Positions 16,033-24,083 of a DNA stretch of 41,820 nucleotides are shown one piece after another; position 1 is the first letter of the stretch; every line of letters begins with the position of its first letter. Under the pieces are notes generated by a model. The model saw only the letters and a list, made by a program, of their open reading frames with translations. It was not told where the DNA came from and ran no database searches. This DNA comes from Pseudomonadales bacterium. GTDB lineage: Bacteria > Pseudomonadota > Gammaproteobacteria > Pseudomonadales > Ketobacteraceae. A program made the position numbers and the translations under genes. The stretch spans positions 1-41,820 of the forward strand of contig JAKSAW010000504.1 in NCBI GenBank assembly GCA_022361455.1, in the 5' to 3' direction.

Positions 16033-17586
16033 CTAGTTAACGTTCTTAGTTTTACCTTCCCAGTATGGTTCACGCACCTTGTTCTTAAGTATTTTCCCGG
16101 CACCACTGGTTGGTAATTCAGTGACAAACTTCACTTGCCGCGGACATTTATACCCAGCAATTTTCTCTCTACAGAAATCGATAATTTCTTGTTCTGTTGT
16201 CTCTGCACTTTCATGTAGTACAGCGACGGCGATAACCTCTTCACCCCACTCGTCGCTGGGAATACCAATTACCGCACATGTAGCCACTGCCGGATGTTGA
16301 TGCACTGCATTTTCAACTTCCACAGAATAAACGTTTTCGCCACCAGATATGATCATGTCTTTCACTCGATCAGCAATAAACACGAAGCCATCTTCATCCA
16401 TATAGCCGGCATCGCCTGTGTGCATCCAGCCATTTTTTAAAGCATCGGTCGTTTCTTTTTCACGGTTCCAATAGCCCTTCATTACCATGGGGCCTCGAGC
16501 TATCACTTCACCAATTTCTCCCCGCGACAGCTCCTGATCATTGCTATCCACAATCTTGATTTCACCTGAAAGCACTACACAACCTGCGGAGCGAGTTTTA
16601 CCCGCATTAGGCCCATCAAAGCAGTGATATTCAGGTGGCAGCAAAGTAATAATGGGGGAAAGCTCAGTCATGCCATAAGCTTGAGTGAACTCTACATGAG
16701 GTAGTAACTTTTGAGCTTGCTGCAATACCGCTTCCGGCATAGGAGAACCGCCATAACCAATGCGCCTTAAGGCGGACAGGTCATATTGATCAAAACCAGG
16801 TACGTTAATCAGCATATTCACCATGGTCGGCACTAACGTAATGTTTGTCACCCGATATTCAGCCAATGTCTCTAGCACCGGCACCGGATCAAATTTATCA
16901 ATAAATACGTGAGTGCCACCTAGCATTGTTAAAGCAATATTGGCTGCCGCATCAGCAGCATGAAACATGGGAGCTGCATGCAAGTAACGTGTTTCGGTAT
17001 CAAAACTAAAACCATGCACCGCATTTAAACCGTTAGCCACCAAATTGCTATGAGTTAACATAACGCCCTTCGGTAAACCGGTTGTTCCGCCGGTATAAAA
17101 AATCCCTGCGACATCATCGCCACCAGCATTCGCATCTTCCATGGCCGATGACTTAGCAATAAGCTGCTCATAATTAACGGCACCTTCCAAGTCTTGATCA
17201 TCCATGAATACAATTTTTTCTACCGTCTCTAAATTACCTTCGAACGCTTTCAGCATTGGCGCAAAGGTTTTATCGACACACAACACCTTGGTACCGGAGT
17301 CATTGAGCAAGAAAATCAACTCAGCAGGAGCTAAGCGAATATTAAGTGGCACCGACACTAACCCGGCCCAGGGAAGAGCGTAAACCAACTCGAAATAACG
17401 ATCGCTATTTAATGATAAAATGGCCACTCGATCGCCGCTTTCGAGACCTAGCTCTCTAAGCCCCGATGCCAAACAAGTAATACGCTGTGAAAATTCGCGC
17501 CATGAATGTTGACGATCGCCATCCATGGTTGCAAGGCCATCAGGATTGAGCTGTAAAACCCGCTTTAAGCTTTGAGTAATGTGCAT
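16033..17586 (-). CDS. AMP-forming acyl-CoA synthetase (fatty-acid CoA ligase type)
   Basis: This 517-aa member of the ANL adenylating superfamily activates a carboxylic acid as an acyl-AMP and transfers it to CoA. The P-loop Y-T-G-G-T-T-G-L-P-K-G is at 164-174. Also visible are Y-G-M-T-E in the mid-protein (A5 motif), W-M-H-T-G-D-A-G-Y with D-R-V-K-D-M-I-I-S-G-G-E-N-V-Y (A7/A8), and the C-terminal catalytic lysine in G-A-G-K-I-L-K. The length and the R-L-A-P-A-E-L motif suit medium/long-chain fatty-acid or aromatic acid ligases related to FadD. No signal peptide is present. The exact chain specificity cannot be read. It converges with the esterase-like hydrolase, so a shared lipid/ester role is possible but unproven. 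Confidence 0.88.
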   Translation of the reverse strand: MHITQSLKRVLQLNPDGLATMDGDRQHSWREFSQRITCLASGLRELGLESGDRVAILSLNSDRYFELVYALPWAGLVSVPLNIRLAPAELIFLLNDSGTKVLCVDKTFAPMLKAFEGNLETVEKIVFMDDQDLEGAVNYEQLIAKSSAMEDANAGGDDVAGIFYTGGTTGLPKGVMLTHSNLVANGLNAVHGFSFDTETRYLHAAPMFHAADAAANIALTMLGGTHVFIDKFDPVPVLETLAEYRVTNITLVPTMVNMLINVPGFDQYDLSALRRIGYGGSPMPEAVLQQAQKLLPHVEFTQAYGMTELSPIITLLPPEYHCFDGPNAGKTRSAGCVVLSGEIKIVDSNDQELSRGEIGEVIARGPMVMKGYWNREKETTDALKNGWMHTGDAGYMDEDGFVFIADRVKDMIISGGENVYSVEVENAVHQHPAVATCAVIGIPSDEWGEEVIAVAVLHESAETTEQEIIDFCREKIAGYKCPRQVKFVTELPTSGAGKILKNKVREPYWEGKTKNVN

Positions 17587-17947
17587 AATTCTGTAGTCCC
17601 GAGCTATTTGCTCTTAGAAATTTATAGTCTTAGTTTTGGTTATTCTGGCACCGATATACATTTGGCAGCAGACATGTTTCAGCACTCTGTAGATGTGAAC
17701 CGAATTAATTATTGTTAGGGCTCTAATTCAGCTATGTGTTTCCCTCAAGTTTCCACTAAAGCCTTAGCTACAAGTACAAGATTGAAGAGTACTCCCAAGA
17801 CTGCCGATGAACAAGCAACTCCTCCACTTGTTGAAATGGGTTGTTACAAACTCGTCACTATTGATTATGGCGATGTTCCTAGAGAAAATTAAACCAATGA
17901 GAAATACACACCGATACAGTGGCTTAACGCAGCGGCATAGGAACAAG
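17587..17947. other. Intergenic region upstream of the oxygenase-like gene
   Basis: About 360 bases separate the acyl-CoA ligase start from the chosen start of the next gene. The last 140 bases are open in the downstream gene's frame (from ATG 17807), but none of the upstream ATGs has a ribosome-binding site. No palindrome, RNA gene or convincing promoter was found. Confidence 0.4.
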
Positions 17948-18712
17948 ATGAGAGAACGATTTAGCTTTAAAGATTTTATTAGAGAATGCTCAATCGAAGA
18001 AAGCTGTTATCGTCTTCATTACAAATCTGGTTATAGAAACCTAGGTGCACGAGTTTCAGTTCCAAGGGAGCTATTCAACACAGCGCCATTTAATCGTTCC
18101 GCCTATGATTTTTTACAGTTTTTCCGTGAAGAGATTTTCGAGTTTGGGTTGATCGAGTTTCCCGATCTTCCAGTTAATTTGTCAAATTACACAGTCGCTA
18201 TGCGTTCACCACTTGAGCACAGTTACAGTGCCAATCCATACCTGACCGAACCCTGCCAATCTCCACACCAAGATACACCACCTTATCCCACGGCCTTTTG
18301 GCTGGGAGAAGAACGTAAACTTTCAGCGACCTGGGTGATGACTGATCTAGCAGTTGAAGCATTTACAGAAGCACAGCGATCAAGGAATTACGCTTCCATC
18401 GAAGAAATTCATAAAGCACTTGTTCCTAAATCCCTGGAACAGCAATCTTCTATTCTCTTAAACTATCGGCCAGGATTATTGCTCATCGACAACAGCGAAC
18501 ATCATCAGCTTTATCATGCCAAAACATGTCGATTTAATAATAAAGAGTTCCTGCAAGATTTGAATCACGACACCCCCATGTACACGTTCAACGAAGTGGG
18601 ACTGCTTAACTATATGGACTCTCTAGATGAGCAACGTGGATTTGCCCATCGAGATCAACAAGAAGCTAAATGGGTTCGAGAATTTAACTCAAGCAAACAA
18701 AGCGATGGATGA
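17948..18712 (+). CDS. Putative Fe(II)/2-oxoglutarate-type oxygenase-like protein
   Basis: I start at ATG 17948 because AGGA lies five bases upstream; starts from 17807 onward are open but lack a ribosome-binding site. The 254-aa protein contains H-Q-D (107-109) in S-P-H-Q-D-T-P-P. About 65 residues later comes R-P-G-L-L-L-I-D-N-S-E-H-H-Q-L-Y-H (174-190), with Arg195 after it. This layout resembles the H-x-D...H...R facial triad of 2OG oxygenases and the G-D-L-L-L-x-D-N segment of TauD-like enzymes. I do not recognise the family, and the second histidine is ambiguous among 185, 186 and 190. It converges with a LysR gene 21 bp away. The substrate is unknown. Confidence 0.45.
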   Translation: MRERFSFKDFIRECSIEESCYRLHYKSGYRNLGARVSVPRELFNTAPFNRSAYDFLQFFREEIFEFGLIEFPDLPVNLSNYTVAMRSPLEHSYSANPYLTEPCQSPHQDTPPYPTAFWLGEERKLSATWVMTDLAVEAFTEAQRSRNYASIEEIHKALVPKSLEQQSSILLNYRPGLLLIDNSEHHQLYHAKTCRFNNKEFLQDLNHDTPMYTFNEVGLLNYMDSLDEQRGFAHRDQQEAKWVREFNSSKQSDG

Positions 18713-18733
18713 TCGTTGAATACATTAACAAGC

Positions 18734-19669
18734 TCAATCAAGATCGCTGTTTACTAAAAACCCTTTTTTAATAAGCATTTGCAGTATCGCGTTACTTTTT
18801 TCCTTAAGTGCATCACGCACCAAACGTGCTGCCGGCGTTATAGATTGCCGACTAGGAAAAACCAACCATAATTCCGTAACACGCGGTTTAAATTCCGGCA
18901 TGACATTAATAACGCTTCCCGACAACAGATCCTTAGACATATCCAAACAAGATTTTACCGCTATCCCTTTTCCAGCCACACACCAGCGCCGCACCAAATC
19001 ACCATCATTAGCAGCACGATTACCCGTCATTTTAATTTTGAAAGTATTATCACCTTGAGTGAAAACCCAAACGTCATGAATGACATCATAGAGCTGATAA
19101 AAAAGCCCGTTGTGAGAAGCTAAATCATGGGGATGTCGCGGAGTACCGAATCGCTCTAAATAATCTTCTGTTGCACAGAGCAACCCTGGTACATTACAAA
19201 TTTTGAAACCATATAAATTAGAGTCAGTCGGTGAGCCATAGCGCAAGGCCATATCGACTGAGTCACGATAAAAATCAATATTGCTATCGCTGACATTAAC
19301 CCGAATGCTTAGATTTGGATGCGCATCCATTATTTCATCTAACCAAGGCATCACGATATTTCTTCCCAGGTCGGAGGAAACGGCCAAACGCAGTTCGCCG
19401 TCTATGGTGTCTGGATCATCTCGGATATTCAGCCTTGCCTGATCTAGCATTTCCAACGCTTGCTGACATTGAGGCAAATAACGTTCTCCAGCACTGGAAA
19501 GGCGGAGTTGTCGAGTTGTGCGGGTAAACAACTCTACTCCTAGACTTGCCTCCACCCTTTTCAATGCTGCGCTCGCAGTAGCTGTGCGCATATCCAAGTT
19601 AGCTGCAGCAGCGGTAATGCTGCGAAACTCCGCTACCTTAAGCACCACCTGAAGATCTTCGAGCAGCAT
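18734..19669 (-). CDS. LysR family transcriptional regulator
   Basis: From ATG 19669 the protein has 311 aa and begins M-L-L-E-D-L-Q-V-V-L-K-V-A-E-F-R-S-I-T-A-A-A, the usual start for this group. A TTG at 19699 would add ten residues. The N-terminal winged helix-turn-helix includes T-A-T-A-S-A-A-L-K-R-V-E-A-S-L-G-V-E-L-F-T-R-T-T-R. It is followed by a periplasmic-binding-protein-like effector domain with D-G-E-L-R-L-A-V-S. It diverges from the MDR reductase/SDR pair, with about 120 bp between starts, so it very likely controls those genes. No clear T-N11-A palindrome was pinned down in the gap. Confidence 0.9.
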   Translation of the reverse strand: MLLEDLQVVLKVAEFRSITAAAANLDMRTATASAALKRVEASLGVELFTRTTRQLRLSSAGERYLPQCQQALEMLDQARLNIRDDPDTIDGELRLAVSSDLGRNIVMPWLDEIMDAHPNLSIRVNVSDSNIDFYRDSVDMALRYGSPTDSNLYGFKICNVPGLLCATEDYLERFGTPRHPHDLASHNGLFYQLYDVIHDVWVFTQGDNTFKIKMTGNRAANDGDLVRRWCVAGKGIAVKSCLDMSKDLLSGSVINVMPEFKPRVTELWLVFPSRQSITPAARLVRDALKEKSNAILQMLIKKGFLVNSDLD

Positions 19670-19788
19670 ATTTTCAAATATTTTTTGATAAAGATTCAAT
19701 CATTATGCTGTTTATAGCGCAACAATCAACACCTAGTATTAGCATCACAGCAGTTAACAAAGACTTTAGAGTAACTACGGAGCTAACA

Positions 19789-20817
19789 ATGAAAGCAATA
19801 GGCTATCAACAATCCCTACCCATCAGTGATACCAACTCATTGATAAATATAGAAATGCCTCAACCTATTGCCACCGGCAGGGATCTTCTAGTTAAGGTGA
19901 GCGCCATTGCTGTTAACCCCGTGGACTATAAAATCCGCCAGAGAGTCTCTCCTGAGAATGGCGAGATCAAAGTGCTCGGCTGGGATGCCGTTGGCGAAGT
20001 AGTCGCTACTGGAGACTCTGTTACTCAATTCGAACCCGGCGACAAAGTGTTTTATGCAGGAGACCTTAACCGAGCAGGCAGCAACGCAGAATATCAGCTT
20101 GTAGATGAACGCATCGTTGGTCATAAACCGAAAAGCCTAAATGATGCTGAGGCAGCTGCACTCCCCCTAACAGCCATTACCGCTTGGGAAATGTTGTTTG
20201 AACATCTCGCTCTAGAACAACAAGCTCCAAACAGCGGCGAAAAATCCGATGACATATTACTTGTGGTAGGCGCAGCAGGCGGAGTTGGTTCAATCTTGTT
20301 ACAACTAGCCAAGAACATTACCGGCGCCACAGTCATTGCAACTGCTTCAAGAGAAAGCTCCAAAGCCTGGGTAGAAAAACTCGGCGCTGATTACATTATC
20401 GATCACACTAAGCCTCTTAAGCCACAAATTGAAGCGCTTGGAATATCGCAAATTACTCATGTCGCAAGCTTGAATAATACCGAAGCATACTTTGATACCT
20501 ATATCGATTTATTAGCCCCCTTCGGAAAGATCACCATCATTGATGATCCCGAAACGCTAAATGTCATGAAGATGAAGCCCAAAAGCTTATCGCTTCATAT
20601 CGAGTTTATGTTTGCTCGCTCAATGTTTAACGCCAAGGATATTGCCGAACAAAGCGCGCTATTAAATCGTGTCGCTGATTTAGTTGACCAAGGTTTCATA
20701 CACACCACCATAGGAAAAAATATCGGCTCCATTAATGCAGATAATTTACGAGCTGCGCATGAGGAACTTGAATCTGGCATCGCTATCGGCAAGATTGTGT
20801 TAGAAGGGTTTGAGTAA
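19789..20817 (+). CDS. Zinc-type alcohol dehydrogenase-like / quinone oxidoreductase (MDR family)
   Basis: I choose ATG 19789, with GGAG six bases upstream; the longer open frame from 19705 runs into the LysR promoter region. The 342-aa protein is a medium-chain dehydrogenase/reductase with an N-terminal GroES-like domain (A-I-A-V-N-P-V-D-Y-K). The NADPH-binding domain carries V-V-G-A-A-G-G-V-G-S-I-L-L-Q-L-A. Catalytic-zinc cysteines are absent, which fits zinc-independent NADPH:quinone or enone reductases despite the family name. It is followed after 15 bp by an SDR gene, and both are divergent from a LysR regulator. This is a common arrangement for inducible detoxification of reactive carbonyls or quinones. 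Confidence 0.88.
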   Translation: MKAIGYQQSLPISDTNSLINIEMPQPIATGRDLLVKVSAIAVNPVDYKIRQRVSPENGEIKVLGWDAVGEVVATGDSVTQFEPGDKVFYAGDLNRAGSNAEYQLVDERIVGHKPKSLNDAEAAALPLTAITAWEMLFEHLALEQQAPNSGEKSDDILLVVGAAGGVGSILLQLAKNITGATVIATASRESSKAWVEKLGADYIIDHTKPLKPQIEALGISQITHVASLNNTEAYFDTYIDLLAPFGKITIIDDPETLNVMKMKPKSLSLHIEFMFARSMFNAKDIAEQSALLNRVADLVDQGFIHTTIGKNIGSINADNLRAAHEELESGIAIGKIVLEGFE

Positions 20818-20832
20818 GCGAGGACAATTTCA

Positions 20833-21639
20833 ATGTCAAAAATAATTTTAATTACAGGATCAACCGATGGTATTGGTCTCGCAACCGCTAAAATGCTTTT
20901 GCAGAAAGGCCACAAAGTTATACTTCATGGACGCAGTGACACTAAAATAGACAATGCAAAGCAGCTGCTACAATCGTTTGCTGACGCAGACATGATTGAT
21001 AGTTTTTGTGCGGATCTTTCGATTAAGGCAGAAGTCATAAAGCTTGCGAAAGACATCTCAGAAAAATACCAAAACCTCGATATTCTGATTAATAACGCTG
21101 GCATTTACAATACACCAGAGCCAATCACCAGCGAAGGCTTCGATCTTCGTTTTGCAGTTAACCTATTTGCTCCAGTGATTTTAACTGAGCTGCTAGTACC
21201 GATAATCGCTGACAATGGACGCATCATAAATCTATCATCCGCAGCTCAAGCACCTGTGAATATCGATGCAATGAAAGGTATTAAAAAGCTATCCTCCGGA
21301 GAAGCTTATGCTCAAAGTAAGCTAGCAATTACGATGTGGTCTATGGCACTTGGTAAATCATTGCCCAGCAACGGACCAATCTCTATAGCAGTAAATCCAG
21401 CATCACTACTTGGCAGTAAAATGGTAAAAAGCGCCTTTGGCGTGTCTGGTGATGATATCAATATTGGAGCAGATATATTAACGCGCTTATCATTAGATGA
21501 GGAGTTTACCAGTAAAAATGGCAAATACTTTGATAACGATATTGGCAAGTTTGCCGCCCCCCATCCCGATGCTCTCAACAATCAGGTGACCGGAGAAGTA
21601 CTTACCGCCATGCAGGAAACAATCGCTGCAATTAATTGA
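20833..21639 (+). CDS. Short-chain dehydrogenase/reductase (SDR)
   Basis: This 268-aa classical SDR has the nucleotide motif T-G-S-T-D-G-I-G-L-A (T-G-x3-G-x-G) at about 7-16, L-I-N-N-A-G near 87, the catalytic Ser in I-N-L-S-S-A-A and Y-A-Q-S-K near 156-160. Ser, Tyr and Lys are all present, so it should be active on a carbonyl or alcohol with NAD(P)H. ATG 20833 is preceded by GAGGA. It is the second gene of the LysR-flanked pair and ends 7 bp before the convergent amidohydrolase stop. Substrate is not predictable from sequence. Confidence 0.9.
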   Translation: MSKIILITGSTDGIGLATAKMLLQKGHKVILHGRSDTKIDNAKQLLQSFADADMIDSFCADLSIKAEVIKLAKDISEKYQNLDILINNAGIYNTPEPITSEGFDLRFAVNLFAPVILTELLVPIIADNGRIINLSSAAQAPVNIDAMKGIKKLSSGEAYAQSKLAITMWSMALGKSLPSNGPISIAVNPASLLGSKMVKSAFGVSGDDINIGADILTRLSLDEEFTSKNGKYFDNDIGKFAAPHPDALNNQVTGEVLTAMQETIAAIN

Positions 21640-21646
21640 GCTTAAG

Positions 21647-22453
21647 CTATAAACCAAAAACTCGTTTCGCGTTGCCCGATAAAAACAATCGGGCAGCTTC
21701 TTCATCTAACCCTAGATCATTAATACCTTCCAATGCTTTCGCCGGCAAAATCATCGGGTAGTTAGTACCAAACATAACTTTATGACGACCATGGCCCTTC
21801 ATAAACTTAACTAACTCTTCGGGATAACGTTTTGCAGTGTAGGCAGACGTATCGATATAAACATTTTCATGCTTAGTCGCGACAGCAATGGCTTCTTCAG
21901 TCCAGGGATAACCAATATGGCCGCCTACAATCACTAACTCTGGAAAGTCTAACGCCACCTGGTCCAAGTAAATCGGTCGCCCTACTTCACTGGGCATTAA
22001 AGGGCCGGTGTGACCAATCTGAGTACAGAAAGGTACGCCTAAATCTGCACAGGCAGTATATACCGGATAGAAACGTCTATCAGTAGGAGGTACCTCCCAA
22101 AGCCAAGGCAAAACGCGAATAGCTTTAAAGCCCAGATCATTAATACAACGTCTAATTTCTTTCACTGCTTGCATGGGTTTCGATATATCGACAGACCCCA
22201 CCCCCACTAACCTGTCCGGTGCTTGAGCGACAAAAGAGGCAACTTCATCATTTGAAATCATGATATTTCTGGGAGCTACCCAGGCGGAAATTAAACTTTT
22301 ATCGACCTGCCCCGCATCCATCGCTGCAACCGTTAAAGGCACAGGAATTTCAGCGGTTGGTGCAGGCATTTTTGTCCACCGCCTCAACGACTCGAAGATA
22401 GGATCTTGCGCATGTCTTAATGTCGGGTGTTGCGCCCATGCATCAATAATCAT
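21647..22453 (-). CDS. Amidohydrolase (ACMSD/amidohydrolase_2 type) with altered metal site
   Basis: This 268-aa TIM-barrel amidohydrolase family protein belongs to the ACMSD-like group of decarboxylases and hydrolases. The expected N-terminal D-x-H-x-H metal motif is replaced by I-D-A-W-A-Q-H-P (residues 3-10). The later histidines are present in Q-I-G-H-T-G-P and V-G-G-H-I-G-Y-P-W. The usual G-S-D-Y-P aspartate is Asn, in F-G-T-N-Y-P. I infer a subfamily with a reduced or different metal site. It diverges from an HxlR regulator with a tandem 17-bp palindrome in the gap, so it is probably regulated by it. No pathway is evident. Confidence 0.8.
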   Translation of the reverse strand: MIIDAWAQHPTLRHAQDPIFESLRRWTKMPAPTAEIPVPLTVAAMDAGQVDKSLISAWVAPRNIMISNDEVASFVAQAPDRLVGVGSVDISKPMQAVKEIRRCINDLGFKAIRVLPWLWEVPPTDRRFYPVYTACADLGVPFCTQIGHTGPLMPSEVGRPIYLDQVALDFPELVIVGGHIGYPWTEEAIAVATKHENVYIDTSAYTAKRYPEELVKFMKGHGRHKVMFGTNYPMILPAKALEGINDLGLDEEAARLFLSGNAKRVFGL

Positions 22454-22560
22454 ATTGCACCTTTGTTTTAGGATTCATGAGGCAAGCGAATGCTTAGCCA
22501 TTTCACCCCAGTTAGAGAAAAACGGGGTATACCAATCTTAAGTTTTTAGCTAAAATCTAT

Positions 22561-22594
22561 GCTATCACTTTAATAGCGCTATCAAAACAATAGC
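22561..22594. promoter_or_regulatory. Tandem operator-like palindromes, probable HxlR site
   Basis: GCTAT-CACTTTA-ATAGC (22561-22577) and GCTAT-CAAAACA-ATAGC (22578-22594) are two perfect 5-7-5 palindromes that abut exactly. They lie in the divergent promoter region between the amidohydrolase and the HxlR-family gene. The half-site spacing resembles known HxlR-family operators such as YodB, which use inverted half-sites separated by 7 bp. Confidence 0.7.
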
Positions 22595-22651
22595 GACATT
22601 CAAATTTCAGGTCAACCCCTCAGAACTAATTGCCAATACAGGATCCAGAGT

Positions 22652-23029
22652 GTGGCCAGAAAAAAAACCATAAAACCCGGAAACCCAGTTAGAAATTCTC
22701 AGTCAGGCCAGCCTATTATGGTTGCGCTAGATTTGCTGGGCCGCCGCTGGGCACTCCGCATTCTATGGCAACTTCGTCATGGCGATAGTAAAACCTCTAG
22801 AAGCATTCAAATGGAATGTGATATCAGCTCGCCCAATGTTTTGAATACAAGACTTAAGGAGCTAAGAGAGGCAAATATAGTCCAGCTGGAACAGCCGGGT
22901 GGCTATAGTCTTACTGAGCAGGGATTGGCATTGTTAAAGGCCATCGAGCCATTGGCCGAGTGGGCTGATCAATGGGCAAAAAACGTAGGGAGAGATGATC
23001 TCGCCTGTTATTCCAAAAGTAAAAAATAA
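22652..23029 (+). CDS. HxlR family winged helix-turn-helix regulator
   Basis: This 125-aa protein has a single HxlR winged-helix domain. D-L-L-G-R-R-W-A-L-R-I-L-W-Q-L is near residues 26-40. The recognition region S-P-N-V-L-N-T-R-L-K-E-L and the wing G-G-Y-S-L-T-E-Q-G follow. The sensing cysteine common in YodB-like members could be the one in M-E-C-D-I. GTG 22652 is the start, with an AGGA-containing site upstream; a basic tail of lysines precedes the domain. It is divergent from the amidohydrolase gene, with the tandem palindrome between, so autoregulation and control of the amidohydrolase are likely. Confidence 0.9.
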   Translation: MARKKTIKPGNPVRNSQSGQPIMVALDLLGRRWALRILWQLRHGDSKTSRSIQMECDISSPNVLNTRLKELREANIVQLEQPGGYSLTEQGLALLKAIEPLAEWADQWAKNVGRDDLACYSKSKK

Positions 23030-23088
23030 TACATTTCTTAAATTTAAAGACCTACGCTAAAAGTTAACTTTGTACCTGAATACTAACC

Positions 23089-23119
23089 TTGACCCGACTA
23101 TAGCTTCATAGTTTACTGT
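23089..23119 (+). promoter_or_regulatory. Promoter with a dyad in the -35/-10 spacer (MerR style)
   Basis: TTGACC (23089-23094) is a five-of-six -35 match. A -10-like TTTACT lies at 17 bp (23112-23117), or TACTGT at 19 bp (23114-23119). Between them is the inverted repeat ACTAT-AGCTTC-ATAGT (23097-23112). A dyad placed in an optionally overlong spacer is the hallmark of MerR-family promoters. The gene downstream carries a partial MerR domain. Confidence 0.5.
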
Positions 23120-23153
23120 TTTTGCCTTGATTCCATTACCAAGGTAAAACATT

Positions 23154-23945
23154 ATGAAAATTAGCGATTCAACTTTCCTTGAGCAATTTGAAAACCAAAC
23201 ATTAGCGCCAGAGCATTTTAACCACTATGGACATCTTCGCTTGGCCTGGCTCTATCTTAATAGCAACCCTCTTGAAGAAGCGATTCAAAAAGTGACTAAT
23301 GGATTTTCAAGTTACGCTAATTCTTTAGGGGTTACTGATAAATTTCATCACACACTTACAGAAGCCATTGTCCGGATCATGGCGTCTAGATTGCCGCACG
23401 GAAAAGAGGAAAATCTGGATGTCTATTTAGAGAATAATAGAGACCTTGTTGATGATATTCGAGCAGCGGTGAACGTTCATTACAGTGACAAGCTAGGACT
23501 GTTAAAGCCCTCTTCTCGATCCGATGCAAACTATCGTCAGTACACTAAGCAAGACTACCAACGTTTATCGAAAATAATGGCATACCGCGAAGCTGGCGTG
23601 CCGTTAGCCACCATTATCGAATTGCTAGAAGATAATCAACAGGTCAACCGAGCTCAAATATTGGAAGAGCAAATTGAGCAACTGAATGCTGAAATCTTAA
23701 AAATTAGGAAACAACAACAAGCTACTATTGAACTGTTAAAAAGCGGAGGGCTGAATCTGCCTACTCGCTCCATGAATAAAAACCAGTGGGTGGAGCTATT
23801 AGAATCCGTCGGCATGTCAGAAACCGATATGTGGACATGGCATGCAGAGTTCGAGAAACGAATGCCACAAGCCCATCAAGACTTCCTCGAGTCACTCAAC
23901 ATTTCAGAAGAGGAGATTCAACAAATCCGTAAGAAATCCAAGTAA
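23154..23945 (+). CDS. Chimeric protein: HLRLAW-type domain fused to a truncated MerR regulator
   Basis: This 263-aa protein has two unlike halves. Residues 1-108 include F-N-H-Y-G-H-L-R-L-A-W-L-Y-L and K-F-H-H-T-L-T-E-A, which I associate with a small stand-alone domain of unknown function. Residues 109-263 read like a MerR regulator entered in the middle of its winged helix. H-Y-S-D-K-L-G-L-L-K-P-S continues into Y-R-Q-Y-T-K-Q-D-Y-Q-R-L and the R-E-A-G-V-P-L helix, followed by a coiled coil (165-195) and a C-terminal W-T-W-H effector-type segment. The first MerR helices, including the recognition helix, are missing. The junction is near 105-115, where both families have an H-Y/Y-Y-x-x-x-L stretch. 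A fusion by deletion is likely. ATG follows AAGG by nine bases. DNA binding may be lost. Confidence 0.65.
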   Translation: MKISDSTFLEQFENQTLAPEHFNHYGHLRLAWLYLNSNPLEEAIQKVTNGFSSYANSLGVTDKFHHTLTEAIVRIMASRLPHGKEENLDVYLENNRDLVDDIRAAVNVHYSDKLGLLKPSSRSDANYRQYTKQDYQRLSKIMAYREAGVPLATIIELLEDNQQVNRAQILEEQIEQLNAEILKIRKQQQATIELLKSGGLNLPTRSMNKNQWVELLESVGMSETDMWTWHAEFEKRMPQAHQDFLESLNISEEEIQQIRKKSK

Positions 23946-23950
23946 ATCAG

Positions 23951-23988
23951 CACCTATTATCTAAGTGAATTAGGTGTCAGTATTTTTT
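23951..23988 (+). terminator. Probable terminator after the chimeric gene
   Basis: CACCTA (23951-23956) and TAGGTG (23971-23976) form a 6-bp stem with a 14-base loop, a few bases after the stop codon, followed by a T-rich run ending near 23988. The stem is short, so efficiency is uncertain. Confidence 0.5.
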
Positions 23989-24056
23989 ACAAAAACCTAA
24001 CAGAAAACCACCCGCCTTCAAGCCTACCCCCTTGTTTAATATAGGCTTTCTACCAA

Positions 24057-24072
24057 AGGCATGATTCTTGCA
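24057..24072 (+). promoter_or_regulatory. Sigma-54 (RpoN) -24/-12 promoter for the PEP-CTERM gene
   Basis: AGGCATGATTCTTGCA has GG at 24058-24059 and GC at 24070-24071 with exactly 10 bases between. This matches the -24/-12 pattern TGGC-N8-TTGC except for the first base. Transcription would start near 24083, just before the first leader hairpin. PEP-CTERM genes in other proteobacteria are reported to depend on RpoN and the PrsK/PrsR system, which fits. Confidence 0.65.
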
Positions 24073-24083
24073 TTTTAGTCAGC

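Noticed and set aside
19705..19788. 28-residue N-terminal extension of the MDR reductase
   Set aside because: It occupies the divergent promoter region, and ATG 19789 has GGAG and starts with the typical M-K-A-I-G-Y.
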